Below are positions 22,262 to 29,373 of a DNA stretch of 56,895 nucleotides, piece by piece; the first letter of the stretch is position 1, and each line of letters opens with the position of its first letter. The position numbers and the translations under genes were made by a program. Origin of the DNA: Phaeodactylibacter sp. (GTDB lineage: Bacteria; Bacteroidota; Bacteroidia; Chitinophagales; Saprospiraceae); contig JAGFJE010000126.1 of the NCBI GenBank assembly GCA_024103175.1, positions 1-56,895 of the forward strand. Reading direction: 5' to 3'. Under the pieces are notes generated by a model, which was not told the origin of the DNA, made no database searches, and saw only the letters and a list, made by a program, of their open reading frames with translations.

Positions 22262-22870
22262 CTAGGATGTTTTCTCTACCTGCATGAAGTTGAGTTCCAC
22301 TTCTGTCCCCCGTCCAAAGATCTTCACGATCACCTTCAACTTCTTTTTCTCTTCATTGACTTCCTGTATGTCTCCGACGAATTCGCTGAAGGGGCCATCG
22401 ATGATCTTGACCGTTTCACCGACGATGAAGGGCTCGATCATAGCCTCGCCGGCCTCCTGCGATTCATCTACCTTTCCGAGCATACGGTTAGCCTCGGCGG
22501 GCCGCATGGGGATGGGGTTGTTGCGCCCCAGAAAGTGGATGACATTAGGGATATTGGCAATAGCCTGGATGACCTCGCCGCTGAGCATAGAGGGGATAGC
22601 CTCGATGAGAATATAACCCGGGAGGATGTTTCTTTCGGAAATCACCTTCTTACCACTCCTGATCTTATAGACCTTTTCCGTCGGAACCAGCACCTGGGTG
22701 ATAAAGCTCCCCCACCCGGAGCGCTCAACTTCCATCTCGATGCGTTCCTTGATCTTTCTTTCCTTCCCGCTGATTACACGAAGAGAATACCACTTCTTAT
22801 CACTGCCAGAAGCATCTGATGAGGCATTTGTTTCTTCTTCCTGTATTTGCTTTTCTTTATCCTCAGACAT
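22262..22870 (-). CDS. nusG: Transcription termination/antitermination protein NusG
   Basis: 202 residues. A short acidic N-terminal extension rich in Glu, Ser and Asp precedes the NGN domain (KKWYSLRVISGKERKIKERIEMEVE... LPGYILIEA). The KOW domain near the C-terminus has the expected core (VGETVKIIDGPFSEFVGDIQEV). NusG binds RNA polymerase at the clamp, suppresses pausing, and links to Rho or ribosomal S10. Start: ATG at 22870; a GTG lies directly before it. It follows secE by 18 nt, as in most bacteria. Confidence 0.97.
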   Translation of the reverse strand: MSEDKEKQIQEEETNASSDASGSDKKWYSLRVISGKERKIKERIEMEVERSGWGSFITQVLVPTEKVYKIRSGKKVISERNILPGYILIEAIPSMLSGEVIQAIANIPNVIHFLGRNNPIPMRPAEANRMLGKVDESQEAGEAMIEPFIVGETVKIIDGPFSEFVGDIQEVNEEKKKLKVIVKIFGRGTEVELNFMQVEKTS

Positions 22871-22888
22871 CACAAACCTTTATCCCGA

Positions 22889-23083
22889 TTAAATATTAAA
22901 GCTGTAGATCCAATCCAGGATGGTACGGGAGACGACGTCCATCAGGAAAATGATCAGAGCCAGGATGATTGAAGCTACCAATACCACCACGGTGCTGCTT
23001 TGCAGGTTAGGCCAGGTAGGCCAGGTCACTTTGTGGACCAGTTCGTTGTAGCTTTCAATGACGTACAATTTCAGTCTTTCCAT
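22889..23083 (-). CDS. secE: Preprotein translocase subunit SecE
   Basis: 64 residues with the short Bacteroidota/Gram-positive form of SecE: an amphipathic helix (LYVIESYNELVHKVTWPTW, including the conserved ELxKVTWPT motif) followed by one membrane helix (about 31-50, VVVLVASIILALIIFLMDVV). SecE clamps the SecY channel. Position between tRNA-Trp and nusG is the classical place. Confidence 0.95.
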   Translation of the reverse strand: MERLKLYVIESYNELVHKVTWPTWPNLQSSTVVVLVASIILALIIFLMDVVSRTILDWIYSFNI

Positions 23084-23095
23084 CGCAAAATCCTA

Positions 23096-23153
23096 ATTAG
23101 CACGGGCAGGTGAATTTCCGTTTTTCGGCCTGCCTATGATTAGCACGGGCAGG
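23096..23153. repeat. Direct repeat of the tRNA-Trp 3' end
   Basis: The 15-mer ATTAGCACGGGCAGG occurs at 23096-23110 and again at 23139-23153; the second copy is the 3' acceptor end of tRNA-Trp. The start-to-start distance is 43 bp. Confidence 0.7.
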
Positions 23154-23216
23154 AGGACTTGAACCCCCAGCCTACGGTTTTGGAGACCGTCGCTCTACCA
23201 GTTGAGCTATGCCCGT
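23144..23216 (-). tRNA. tRNA-Trp (anticodon CCA)
   Basis: The minus strand folds into a full cloverleaf: acceptor ACGGGCA/TGCCCGT, D-arm, anticodon stem ACGGT/ACCGT with loop CTCCAAA, T-arm GGGGG-TTCAAGT-CCTCC, G73. No CCA is encoded. It lies between tuf and secE, as in many bacteria. Confidence 0.96.
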
Positions 23217-23224
23217 ATGTATAT

Positions 23225-23264
23225 GCTGAAAAGATTAGGCACAGCTATGCCTAACCTTTTCAGC
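23225..23264 (-). promoter_or_regulatory. 17-bp hairpin between tuf and tRNA-Trp
   Basis: Arms 23225-23241 and 23248-23264 match as complements except one position, which is a G-U pair in the minus-strand RNA. It starts 27 nt after the tuf stop and ends 8 nt before the tRNA 5' end. There is no T-run; a processing site or attenuator is possible. Confidence 0.7.
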
Positions 23265-23291
23265 CATAATATTGTCAACGAGTTTCTCGTA

Positions 23292-24488
23292 TTAATCCAG
23301 GATTTCCGTTACCTGGCCGGCGCCAACCGTACGGCCACCCTCACGGATAGCAAAACGGAGGCCTTTCTCCATAGCGATCGTGTTGATCAGCTTCACTTCC
23401 AGGGAAACGTTATCGCCCGGCATAACCATTTCCACGCCGGAGGGCAGGATCACGTCGCCGGTAACGTCCGTGGTACGGAAGTAGAACTGCGGGCGGTAGC
23501 CGTTGAAGAACGGGGTGTGGCGGCCGCCTTCTTCCTTAGACAGAACGTATACCTCGCACTTGAAGTGCTTGTGCGGGGTTACAGAGCCCGGCGCGCAGAT
23601 CACCTGGCCACGCTTAATGTCATCTTTGTCGATACCACGCAGCAGCAGGCCGGCGTTGTCACCAGCTTCACCGCGGTCGAGGATCTTGCGGAACATTTCC
23701 ACCCCGGTAATGACTGATTTCAGAGGCTTTTCACCTTCCGGCATCATACCGATGATCTCAACCGGCTCGCCGGTCTTGATGACGCCGCGCTCGATACGGC
23801 CGGTAGCAACGGTACCACGGCCGGTGATGGAGAATACGTCTTCGATCGGCATCAGGAAAGGCTGGTCGATCAGGCGCTCCGGCTCGGGGATGTCGTTGTC
23901 TACGGCCTCCATGAGGTCGCGGATGGACTGTACAGCCGTAGCGTCGCCTTCCAGGGCTTTGAGGGCCGACCCCTTGATGATGGAAGCGTTATCGCCGTCG
24001 AACTCATACTGGTCGAGCAATTCGCGAACTTCCATTTCCACCAGCTCGAGCATCTCTTCGTCGTCAACCAGGTCTACCTTGTTCATATAAACAACGATCT
24101 TGGGTACACCTACCTGGCGAGCCAGCAGAATGTGCTCGCGGGTTTGCGGCATCGGGCCGTCGGTAGCGGCAACCACCAGGATGGCGCCGTCCATCTGAGC
24201 AGCACCCGTTACCATGTTCTTTACATAGTCCGCGTGGCCAGGGCAGTCCACGTGAGCATAGTGGCGCTTCAGCGTTTGATATTCTACGTGAGCCGTATTG
24301 ATCGTGATACCCCGTTCTTTCTCTTCCGGAGCAGCATCAATAGAGTCGTAGTCTTTTTTCTCTGCAAGTCCATCTGCGGAAAGGACGTAAGTAATTGCTG
24401 CGGTAAGAGTAGTCTTACCGTGGTCTACGTGGCCGATCGTCCCCACGTTGAGGTGTGGTTTGGTCCTTTCGAATGTTTCCTTAGCCAT
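23292..24488 (-). CDS. tuf: Elongation factor Tu
   Basis: 398 residues, the normal length. The GTPase domain has GHVDHGKTT (P-loop), the RGITINTAH switch region, DCPGHADY and NKVD, and domains II and III follow ([13 protein letters not shown]; then the tail with [16 protein letters not shown]). EF-Tu brings aminoacyl-tRNA to the ribosome. It is flanked by four tRNA genes upstream and tRNA-Trp downstream, the same order as the E. coli thrU-tyrU-glyT-thrT-tufB cluster, and is probably transcribed with them. Confidence 0.98.
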   Translation of the reverse strand: MAKETFERTKPHLNVGTIGHVDHGKTTLTAAITYVLSADGLAEKKDYDSIDAAPEEKERGITINTAHVEYQTLKRHYAHVDCPGHADYVKNMVTGAAQMDGAILVVAATDGPMPQTREHILLARQVGVPKIVVYMNKVDLVDDEEMLELVEMEVRELLDQYEFDGDNASIIKGSALKALEGDATAVQSIRDLMEAVDNDIPEPERLIDQPFLMPIEDVFSITGRGTVATGRIERGVIKTGEPVEIIGMMPEGEKPLKSVITGVEMFRKILDRGEAGDNAGLLLRGIDKDDIKRGQVICAPGSVTPHKHFKCEVYVLSKEEGGRHTPFFNGYRPQFYFRTTDVTGDVILPSGVEMVMPGDNVSLEVKLINTIAMEKGLRFAIREGGRTVGAGQVTEILD

Positions 24489-24547
24489 CGGTAATCAAAT
24501 TTTTTGATATGAAATTCTTGTGGTTAAACAAAGTGCTGAACAAATTG

Positions 24548-24619
<72 letters not shown>

Positions 24620-24707
24620 CTGGCCCTTAACGGGAAGCGAGCCTTGGTCAGGCTCAACATACGCTCAAGAACCGGCTTGTTATAAACCGGCCTCTCTTAC
24701 TAATCAG

Positions 24708-24780
24708 AGCGGGCGACGAGACTCGAACCCGCGACCCTCAGCTTGGAAGGCTGATGCTCTACCAACTGAGCTACGCCCGC
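24708..24780 (-). tRNA. tRNA-Gly (anticodon TCC)
   Basis: Cloverleaf with acceptor GCGGGCG/CGCCCGC, anticodon stem TCAGC/GCTGA, loop CTTCCAA, T-arm GCGGG-TTCGAGT-CTCGT. No encoded CCA. Confidence 0.95.
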
Positions 24781-24788
24781 TTATGAAA

Positions 24789-24910
24789 GGAATGATGGAA
24801 TGAAGGAATGAAGGAATGAAGGAATGATGGGGTGAAGGAATGAATAACATTCAGTCATTCAGTCATTCAATCATTCAGTCATTCAATCATTCAGTCATTC
24901 AATCATTCAA
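24789..24910. repeat. Two opposed 8-bp tandem arrays between tRNA-Gly and tRNA-Tyr
   Basis: 24789-24844 holds seven units of GGAATGAA/T (one variant GGGGTGAA). After a 3-nt break, 24848-24910 holds about eight units alternating CATTCAGT and CATTCAAT. The GAATG core of the first block is complementary to CATTC of the second, so a long imperfect hairpin can form. Confidence 0.9.
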
Positions 24911-24914
24911 TTGG

Positions 24915-24997
24915 TGGGGGTGATAGGATTCGAACCTATTCAGTCAGAGACACCAGATTTACAGTCTGGCCCGGCTCTCCCACTCCGGCGCACCCCC
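24915..24997 (-). tRNA. tRNA-Tyr (anticodon GTA)
   Basis: An 83-nt class II tRNA: acceptor GGGGGTG/CACCCCC, anticodon stem CCAGA/TCTGG with loop CTGTAAA, a long variable arm, T-arm TAGG-TTCGAAT-CCTA, and A73. No encoded CCA. Confidence 0.94.
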
Positions 24998-25064
24998 AGG
25001 ATGATAAAACATTATTTCAAGTGTCGGCTACTTCTTTTGAATAGCCGGGTTCTAGTACCGCTCC

Positions 25065-25118
25065 CTTTGAGCCGGCAGAGGGATTCTCCCGATAGCTATC
25101 GGGGCCGGCCCGCTGATT
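25065..25118 (-). pseudogene. Partial 3'-half copy of tRNA-Thr(TGT) carrying an inserted palindrome
   Basis: GAGCC-GCAGAGGGATTC and CCCGCTGATT match the 3' half of the intact tRNA-Thr gene at 25132-25205, but the T-loop is replaced by the perfect palindrome CCCGATAGCTATCGGG (25088-25103). There is no 5' half, so it cannot be a functional tRNA. Confidence 0.65.
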
Positions 25119-25131
25119 GTCCCGCTTTTTG

Positions 25132-25205
25132 AGCCAGCAGAGGGATTCGAACCCCCGACCCGCTGATTACAAATCAGCTGCTCTGGCCAACTGAGCTATG
25201 CTGGC
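25132..25205 (-). tRNA. tRNA-Thr (anticodon TGT)
   Basis: Cloverleaf with acceptor GCCAGCA/TGCTGGC, anticodon stem GCTGA/TCAGC with loop TTTGTAA, T-arm GGGGG-TTCGAAT-CCCTC. No encoded CCA. It is the first tRNA of the tuf cluster. Confidence 0.95.
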
Positions 25206-25477
25206 TTAAAGCTTAAAAGCGAGAGCAAGCTTCCAATCTTGGTGGCCAGCGGCGGCCTCGGAAAGCGGGATTGCTCCGGCCTCCGCCCTTGAGCGGGAAG
25301 CTATGCTGGGCTTTGGGCTATTGTCAGAAAATGTGGAACGGAGCCAACCATCTGAAGCCTTTAAGGAGGGAAAAAGTTCCGGAAAACTCATTTCAGGACA
25401 GACCGCCACCTAAAGGACAAAGCCAGCAATTTCGCGTATTTTAACCTTTGCTTGAGATCATTTTCTCAAAGCGATTG

Positions 25478-25485
25478 CAAAGATA
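25478..25485 (-). promoter_or_regulatory. -7 box TATCTTTG for the tRNA-tuf-rpoC transcription unit
   Basis: A perfect TAnnTTTG match on the minus strand after the hpf terminator and 272 nt before the first tRNA. A TTG is seen only at a spacing of 11 nt, so the -33 element is uncertain. Confidence 0.5.
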
Positions 25486-25591
25486 GAACATTTTAACAAA
25501 AGAAAAAATAGTGCTATTCTTTTTTCGCCTTATTTTTTAGCGTGGCCCAAATTTAGGAAGAAATCCCTGTTCTTTAAGGCATTGAGGCCGG

Positions 25592-25637
25592 AAAAGTAAA
25601 AAAGCGCTCCCTTGCCGAGGCAGGCAAGGGAGCGCTT
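25592..25637 (-). terminator. Strong rho-independent terminator of the rpsU-xerC-hpf operon
   Basis: A perfect 15-bp stem (AAGCGCTCCCTTGCC and its complement, 25602-25616 with 25623-25637) around a 6-nt loop, followed on the minus strand by a run of T. It lies 37 nt past the hpf stop. Confidence 0.93.
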
Positions 25638-25674
25638 CATACATTATTTTATAGCCCACCGGAGGCTGTGCAGG

Positions 25675-25974
25675 TCAGGCCTTGCGCATGCGTTCCTTAT
25701 ACCTGATGAGCTGTCGTTTCAGAGCAGAGGTGGCATTGTCTACAGAAGCTTCAAAGGTCTTACTGGCTTCTTTGGCAATCAGTTGGTCTCCCGGCACGCT
25801 GAGGCGCACCTCGGCGATCTTGTCTTTGATCTGCCCGGAATTTTCCAGTTTCAGCGTCACGCGGGCTTCGATGATCCGGTCAAAGAAGTGGTCCATTTTA
25901 TTGAGCCTTTTTTCAATATATTGGATGAGCTTTTGGTCTGCTTTAAACTGAACAGATTCGGTATGAACTCTCAT
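25675..25974 (-). CDS. hpf: Ribosome hibernation-promoting factor, short form
   Basis: 99 residues of the HPF/RaiA (ribosomal subunit interface protein) family: MRVHTESVQFKADQKLIQYIEKRLNKMDHFFDRI, VTLKLENSG, then KIAEVRLSVPGDQLIAKEASKTFEASVDNATSALKRQLIRYKER. It binds the 30S A/P-site area and blocks translation in stationary phase, protecting or dimerising ribosomes. The short form lacks the C-terminal dimerisation domain of long HPF, so a separate partner may be required for 100S formation. It is the last gene of the rpsU-xerC-hpf operon and ends at a strong terminator. Confidence 0.93.
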   Translation of the reverse strand: MRVHTESVQFKADQKLIQYIEKRLNKMDHFFDRIIEARVTLKLENSGQIKDKIAEVRLSVPGDQLIAKEASKTFEASVDNATSALKRQLIRYKERMRKA

Positions 25975-26028
25975 AATCTTTCCTTTTTGGTGAATTAAGA
26001 ATAAAGGGTACGGAGTGGCGGCCGGCGG

Positions 26029-26928
26029 TTAATCGTCGTCCCGTCCGGCCTTGGGGTGGGCTTTATTATACACTTGTTTCAAGCGTTCAATGGAATTGTG
26101 GGTGTACACCTGGGTGGAAGCCAGGCTGGAATGGCCCAGCAGGGCCTTTATGGCATTGAGCCCGGCGCCGTTTTCCGACAGGTGGGTCGCAAAGGAATGC
26201 CGCAGGGCGTGAGGCCCCCGCTGGCCATTACTGGTGACCAGCGAAAGGTACTTATGCACGATATTATACATAAACTTCGGGTAAAGGGGTTTGCCCTTAT
26301 CGGTAAGGAATAAGCGGGCGGAACCGGCCTGGGGGAAAGCGTTTTCCCGTTCGAGCAGATAAGCCCCTAGATTGTCAGCCAGCGCCCGGCTGATGGGAAG
26401 CAGGCGTTCTTTATTGCCCTTACCCATGATGCGGGCCTGCAAGCTGTCAAAGTCGATATCCCTGATCTTCAGGGCAATGGCTTCGGAGCGCCGCATACCG
26501 GTGGCATAGAGCAATTCCAGGATCATACGGTCTCGGGCGCCGCTGTACCCGTCCTCAAATTCAATGCGTTGGAAAAGTTGATCCAGTTCCTCCTTCTTGA
26601 GGCTGCCCGGCAGGCGCTTGCCCACTTTGGGCGCAGGCACCTTGGCGGTAGGGTCAGACGAAAGGTAATTCCTGCGAATGAGAAACCGGAAATAAGCTTT
26701 AAGGGTGGACAGCTTGCGGTTGGCCGTCCGGGGGGAACGGCCCTGGCTGATGAGGTGAACCATCCAGGAGCGGATATGAGCGTGCCCCACCTCCTCTACG
26801 GAAGTGAGGCCCAACTCTTCTCTTGTAAAATACAGGAACTGCTCCAGGTCTTTGCGGTAAGCAGTGAGGGTGTTCGGTGAAAACCTTTTCTCGTATTGTA
26901 GATATTGCAGGAAGGATTTTTCTCTCAT
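26029..26928 (-). CDS. xerC: Tyrosine recombinase XerC/XerD family
   Basis: 299 residues. The N-terminal SAM-like core-binding domain (1-95, SPNTLTAYRKDLEQFLYF) precedes the catalytic domain with R146 (TGMRRSEA), K170 (IMGKGNKERLLPIS), H240 and R243 (HALRHSFATHL), H266 (LLGHSSLASTQ) and the nucleophile Y275 (VYTH). All catalytic residues are present. The position between rpsU and hpf is conserved in Bacteroidota and identifies the chromosome dimer resolution recombinase rather than a phage integrase. XerC and XerD cannot be told apart safely here. The gene lies 70 nt after rpsU. Confidence 0.92.
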   Translation of the reverse strand: MREKSFLQYLQYEKRFSPNTLTAYRKDLEQFLYFTREELGLTSVEEVGHAHIRSWMVHLISQGRSPRTANRKLSTLKAYFRFLIRRNYLSSDPTAKVPAPKVGKRLPGSLKKEELDQLFQRIEFEDGYSGARDRMILELLYATGMRRSEAIALKIRDIDFDSLQARIMGKGNKERLLPISRALADNLGAYLLERENAFPQAGSARLFLTDKGKPLYPKFMYNIVHKYLSLVTSNGQRGPHALRHSFATHLSENGAGLNAIKALLGHSSLASTQVYTHNSIERLKQVYNKAHPKAGRDDD

Positions 26929-26998
26929 TCCCTTTTATAAATTGTAATGTTCCTTGCCCTTACAATTTATATAGAAAAGCAGAGATTGTCAACCCGTC

Positions 26999-27190
26999 CT
27001 ACTCGGTTTCCACCTGCTTTTGTTGCCGGTAAATGGCCTTGAGTTTCTCGTTCCTGCGGCGCACAGACGGCTTGGTGTACTGCTGGCGGCCGCGCAGTTC
27101 CCGCATGATGCCGGCACGGTTGTACTTGATCTTGTACTTTTTAAGCGCCCTTTCGATAGATTCGTTGTCGCGAACGTCTACGATGATCAT
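26999..27190 (-). CDS. rpsU: 30S ribosomal protein S21
   Basis: 63 residues: MIIVDVRDNESIERALKKYKIKYNRAGIMRELRGRQQYTKPSVRRRNEKLKAIYRQQ, a full-length basic S21. In Bacteroidota S21 is linked to sequestering the anti-Shine-Dalgarno, which fits the near absence of SD sequences in this window. A much longer open frame upstream is not real; the ATG at 27190 is the family start. A TAACTTTG box lies 30 nt upstream. Confidence 0.96.
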   Translation of the reverse strand: MIIVDVRDNESIERALKKYKIKYNRAGIMRELRGRQQYTKPSVRRRNEKLKAIYRQQKQVETE

Positions 27191-27220
27191 GATTAAGCTT
27201 GTTTTTAAACTTTCAGGCCG

Positions 27221-27228
27221 CAAAGTTA
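27221..27228 (-). promoter_or_regulatory. -7 box TAACTTTG for rpsU-xerC-hpf
   Basis: A perfect TAnnTTTG match 30 nt before the rpsU ATG on the minus strand. No obvious TTG -33 element. Confidence 0.55.
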
Positions 27229-27262
27229 TATAACTTTTTAATTTCGTGCGTGAGTTTTTTTT

Positions 27263-27325
27263 AGCTATTTTGTCTATTCCGCCGCCGTAGATGATGGCCC
27301 AAATGGCGGTATAGACAAAATAGCC
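27263..27325. promoter_or_regulatory. Long inverted repeat between divergent rpsU and the TonB-C gene
   Basis: AGCTATTTTGTCTAT-CCGCC (27263-27283) is complementary to 27305-27325 at about 19 of 21 positions, loop 21 nt. It lies upstream of the rpsU -7 box and ends 21 nt before the ATG at 27347, so it could be a shared operator or a leader hairpin. Confidence 0.7.
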
Positions 27326-27346
27326 GGCCAGCCAGATCCAGAACCT

Positions 27347-27799
27347 ATGAAGAAAGACAAGGACTTTATCAAGAAACCCGCCTACGAAGGAGGGCCTAAA
27401 GCCATGAGGGCCTTTATCGGAAAGAACCTGCGCTACCCGCAGGAGGCGCTGACAGAAAAGGTGGAAGGCACCGTCGTCCTCAAATATTCCATCGATTACC
27501 AGGGAAACGTAGTGGACGCCAAGGCCATTTCCGGCCTGGGATATGGGTGTGATGAAGAGGCGATCCGCCTGGTGCGCCTGCTGAAGTTCGAAGTTCCAAA
27601 AAACCGGGGTGTGAAAGTGCTCTTCCACAAGGACATTAAGATCCATTTCCGGTTGCCGAAACAGCCGGCCAGGAAGGCGAAAGCCCCGGCCCGGCCAATG
27701 CAATATTTCTATACGGTTACGGCGAAAAAAAAGGATGGGCAAAAGCGCTCTTCGGAAGAGGAAAATGGCGGAGGGTATTCTTATACCATCAGTTTTTGA
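27347..27799 (+). CDS. TonB C-terminal domain protein without a membrane anchor
   Basis: 150 residues. Residues 12-100 match the TonB C-terminal domain (PF03544-like): AMRAFIGKNLRYPQEALTEKVEGTVVLKYSIDYQGNVVDAKAISGLGYGCDEEAIRLVRLLKFEVPKNRG. The usual N-terminal membrane helix and proline-rich spacer are absent; the N-terminus is MKKDKDFIKKPAYEGG. A basic and then Glu/Gly-rich tail follows. In normal TonB this domain touches the TonB box of outer membrane receptors. Without an anchor the protein may be cytoplasmic or may act otherwise, so a role in energy transduction is not shown. Confidence 0.75.
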   Translation: MKKDKDFIKKPAYEGGPKAMRAFIGKNLRYPQEALTEKVEGTVVLKYSIDYQGNVVDAKAISGLGYGCDEEAIRLVRLLKFEVPKNRGVKVLFHKDIKIHFRLPKQPARKAKAPARPMQYFYTVTAKKKDGQKRSSEEENGGGYSYTISF

Positions 27800-27885
27800 T
27801 CCATTGACTAGTGCGACTAGGCCGAATTAACGGGCGATTTCGTGGCCCCTTAACGTCCTGTTTCACAGTAGCTTAAATTCACCCA

Positions 27886-29028
27886 CTAGTAGTCAAAAGA
27901 AGAAAAGCGATAGGCCCTGGCGGCGCCGTCCACCACTACCCCCAGCACCCTCTCCTTGAGCGGCAGGCGGGAGTCTTCATACTGTACCGGATAGGGAGAG
28001 CCCTGGCTGCTGTTGGCATAGTTGCAATAAGGGGTGGAATCATAGTTATAATTGAATCCGGTTTCAAAAGACATCACTTCCGGCTCGCGCAGCAACCGCT
28101 TCCAGGTACCCCAGGTAGTTTCCAGCACGGGGATCACCTCCTTGCGGTTACCGGCCACCGCTCCGGTGATGCATTCCTGCCGCATCTGAGACCACAGGCT
28201 CTCGGTCAGGCGGTCAAATGCGATCAGGTTGCTGTTGTACAGAAAGCCCGATACGCCGAAAGTAGATACCAGCCCTCCTCCGAGGTCCCTGTTCCAGGCA
28301 GTAGCCGTGCCGGTAAGGGGGTGGTAGGCTACGGCGAAATGTTCATCGCCGATGGTGTCATTCACCACTTCGTGAAAATCGAGAATGGCGTGGGGATAGA
28401 GCCGGTATTTTCCGCCTACTTTCACCCCGGTCAAAAGGGCCGAATCGGCCAGGTAATATTCATTGTCCCAGAAGTCCTTCTCCCGGAAGCGCTCCACCTT
28501 TGGGAAGTCCAGCGCGGGAATGAGGTCAAAACCACTGCCCGAAAAGATCTCTTCTTCCGGAACAGTCCAGCCGGGGGTCGGAGGCGGAGGGGTGAAGGCC
28601 AGGGAAGGTTCCGGCCCTTCAAAGATCTCCGTCCCCGGATACATGGCGGCAATGGCAAACCAGTACCCCATATAAGAAGACACCACCGGCAGGCGCTCTC
28701 CGCGCCGAGGGCCGCTGGCCGCATAACCGAACAGGTCCCAGCGGTTGCCTTCCTGGTCCTCCATAATAAGCGGCAGGATCGTCGGGATCTCGGTGAACTC
28801 CAGGATTTCGCCGTCGGGCATTTCCCGGCCGAAAGCCACCATGAACTCGAACTCTTCGGAACCGGCAACCACAACCGCCTGGCCGTTAACCCATTCATTG
28901 ACAACCCTAACCTTGGGCGTGGAGGTTCCGGATCCGGCTACTGCCAGCCGGCTTTCTTCTTTATTGCAGGAAAAGGGCAGTGAAAGAAGGAGGAATAAGA
29001 GAAGGTATAGGGTAAAGCGTTTTTTCAT
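27886..29028 (-). CDS. DUF3179 lipoprotein
   Basis: 380 residues from the ATG at 29028. The N-terminus is a lipoprotein signal (KKRFTLYLLLFLLLSLPFSC; C21). The body matches DUF3179: IPALDFPKVERFREKDFWDNEYYLADSALLTGVKVGGKYRLYPHAILDFHEVVND, then AVAYHPLTGTATAWNR, FGVSGFLYNSNLIAFDRLTESLWSQM, and the end RLPLKERVLGVVVDGAARAYRFSSFDY. The family's TYCPLxG cysteine is His here (YHPLTG). The domain normally continues past this point, so the C-terminus may be cut short. It is likely exported and anchored in a membrane; function unknown. Confidence 0.85.
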   Translation of the reverse strand: MKKRFTLYLLLFLLLSLPFSCNKEESRLAVAGSGTSTPKVRVVNEWVNGQAVVVAGSEEFEFMVAFGREMPDGEILEFTEIPTILPLIMEDQEGNRWDLFGYAASGPRRGERLPVVSSYMGYWFAIAAMYPGTEIFEGPEPSLAFTPPPPTPGWTVPEEEIFSGSGFDLIPALDFPKVERFREKDFWDNEYYLADSALLTGVKVGGKYRLYPHAILDFHEVVNDTIGDEHFAVAYHPLTGTATAWNRDLGGGLVSTFGVSGFLYNSNLIAFDRLTESLWSQMRQECITGAVAGNRKEVIPVLETTWGTWKRLLREPEVMSFETGFNYNYDSTPYCNYANSSQGSPYPVQYEDSRLPLKERVLGVVVDGAARAYRFSSFDY

Positions 29029-29373
29029 GCTAAATGGGTGTTGATACATTATAGTGTCAATACGTAGGCAGCGGGAATAAGGTTCATGTTTTTATAAAGG
29101 TCATTTTTATCCTCTGTCCAAACTGTCGCCGATACTGCCACTTCAGAAGGTATTCGGGCCCGATCGCCGAATAAGATACCGCCCGCCCGCCTGCGCCTGA
29201 TTGCCCGGCTGATGCGCGAAGACTGTTTGCCTGCCTCGCGCTTTCATTTCCTTTTATTACTTATTACTTACGGGCCACATAAATGTAGCCCGTCCGAAAA
29301 CGAAGGCGGCCGCCCCGGAATAAAGCCGAAGCAGCCGCCATTATTTCACAAACCGGATGGATCCGGAAAGCTC
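29029..29373. other. Gene-free region between the DUF3179 gene and susD
   Basis: 345 nt. It holds a probable susD terminator hairpin (29305-29339), a smaller inverted repeat (ACGGGC...GCCCGT, about 29269-29292) and the leader of the DUF3179 gene. No credible coding frame and no clear -7 box were found. Confidence 0.5.
29305..29339 (-). terminator. Probable terminator of susCD
   Basis: GGCGGC (29305-29310) pairs with GCCGCC (29334-29339) with further inner pairs. On the minus strand it is followed by TTCGTTTTCG, only a moderate T-run, 35 nt past the susD stop. Confidence 0.5.

Larger units (their letters stand above)
25206..25674. other. Gene-free region upstream of the tRNA-tuf cluster
   Basis: 469 nt with no credible gene. 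It holds the terminator of hpf (25592-25637), a -7 box pointing at the tRNA cluster (25478-25485), an AT-rich stretch around 25490-25550 and about 230 nt of probable leader before tRNA-Thr. The leader shows no clear structured element to me. Confidence 0.6.

Noticed and set aside
24789..24910. CRISPR array
   Set aside because: Units are 8 bp and directly adjacent, with no spacers; no cas genes are present. The same holds for 4153-4260 and 55243-55311.
26029..26928. Integrase of a mobile element
   Set aside because: The tyrosine recombinase lies in the conserved rpsU-xerC-hpf operon with no att sites or element genes around it, so it is the chromosomal Xer recombinase.
26999..27742. A 247-codon frame containing rpsU
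   Set aside because: The upstream codons cross the rpsU promoter box, the long inverted repeat and the TonB-C gene on the other strand; S21 begins at 27190.
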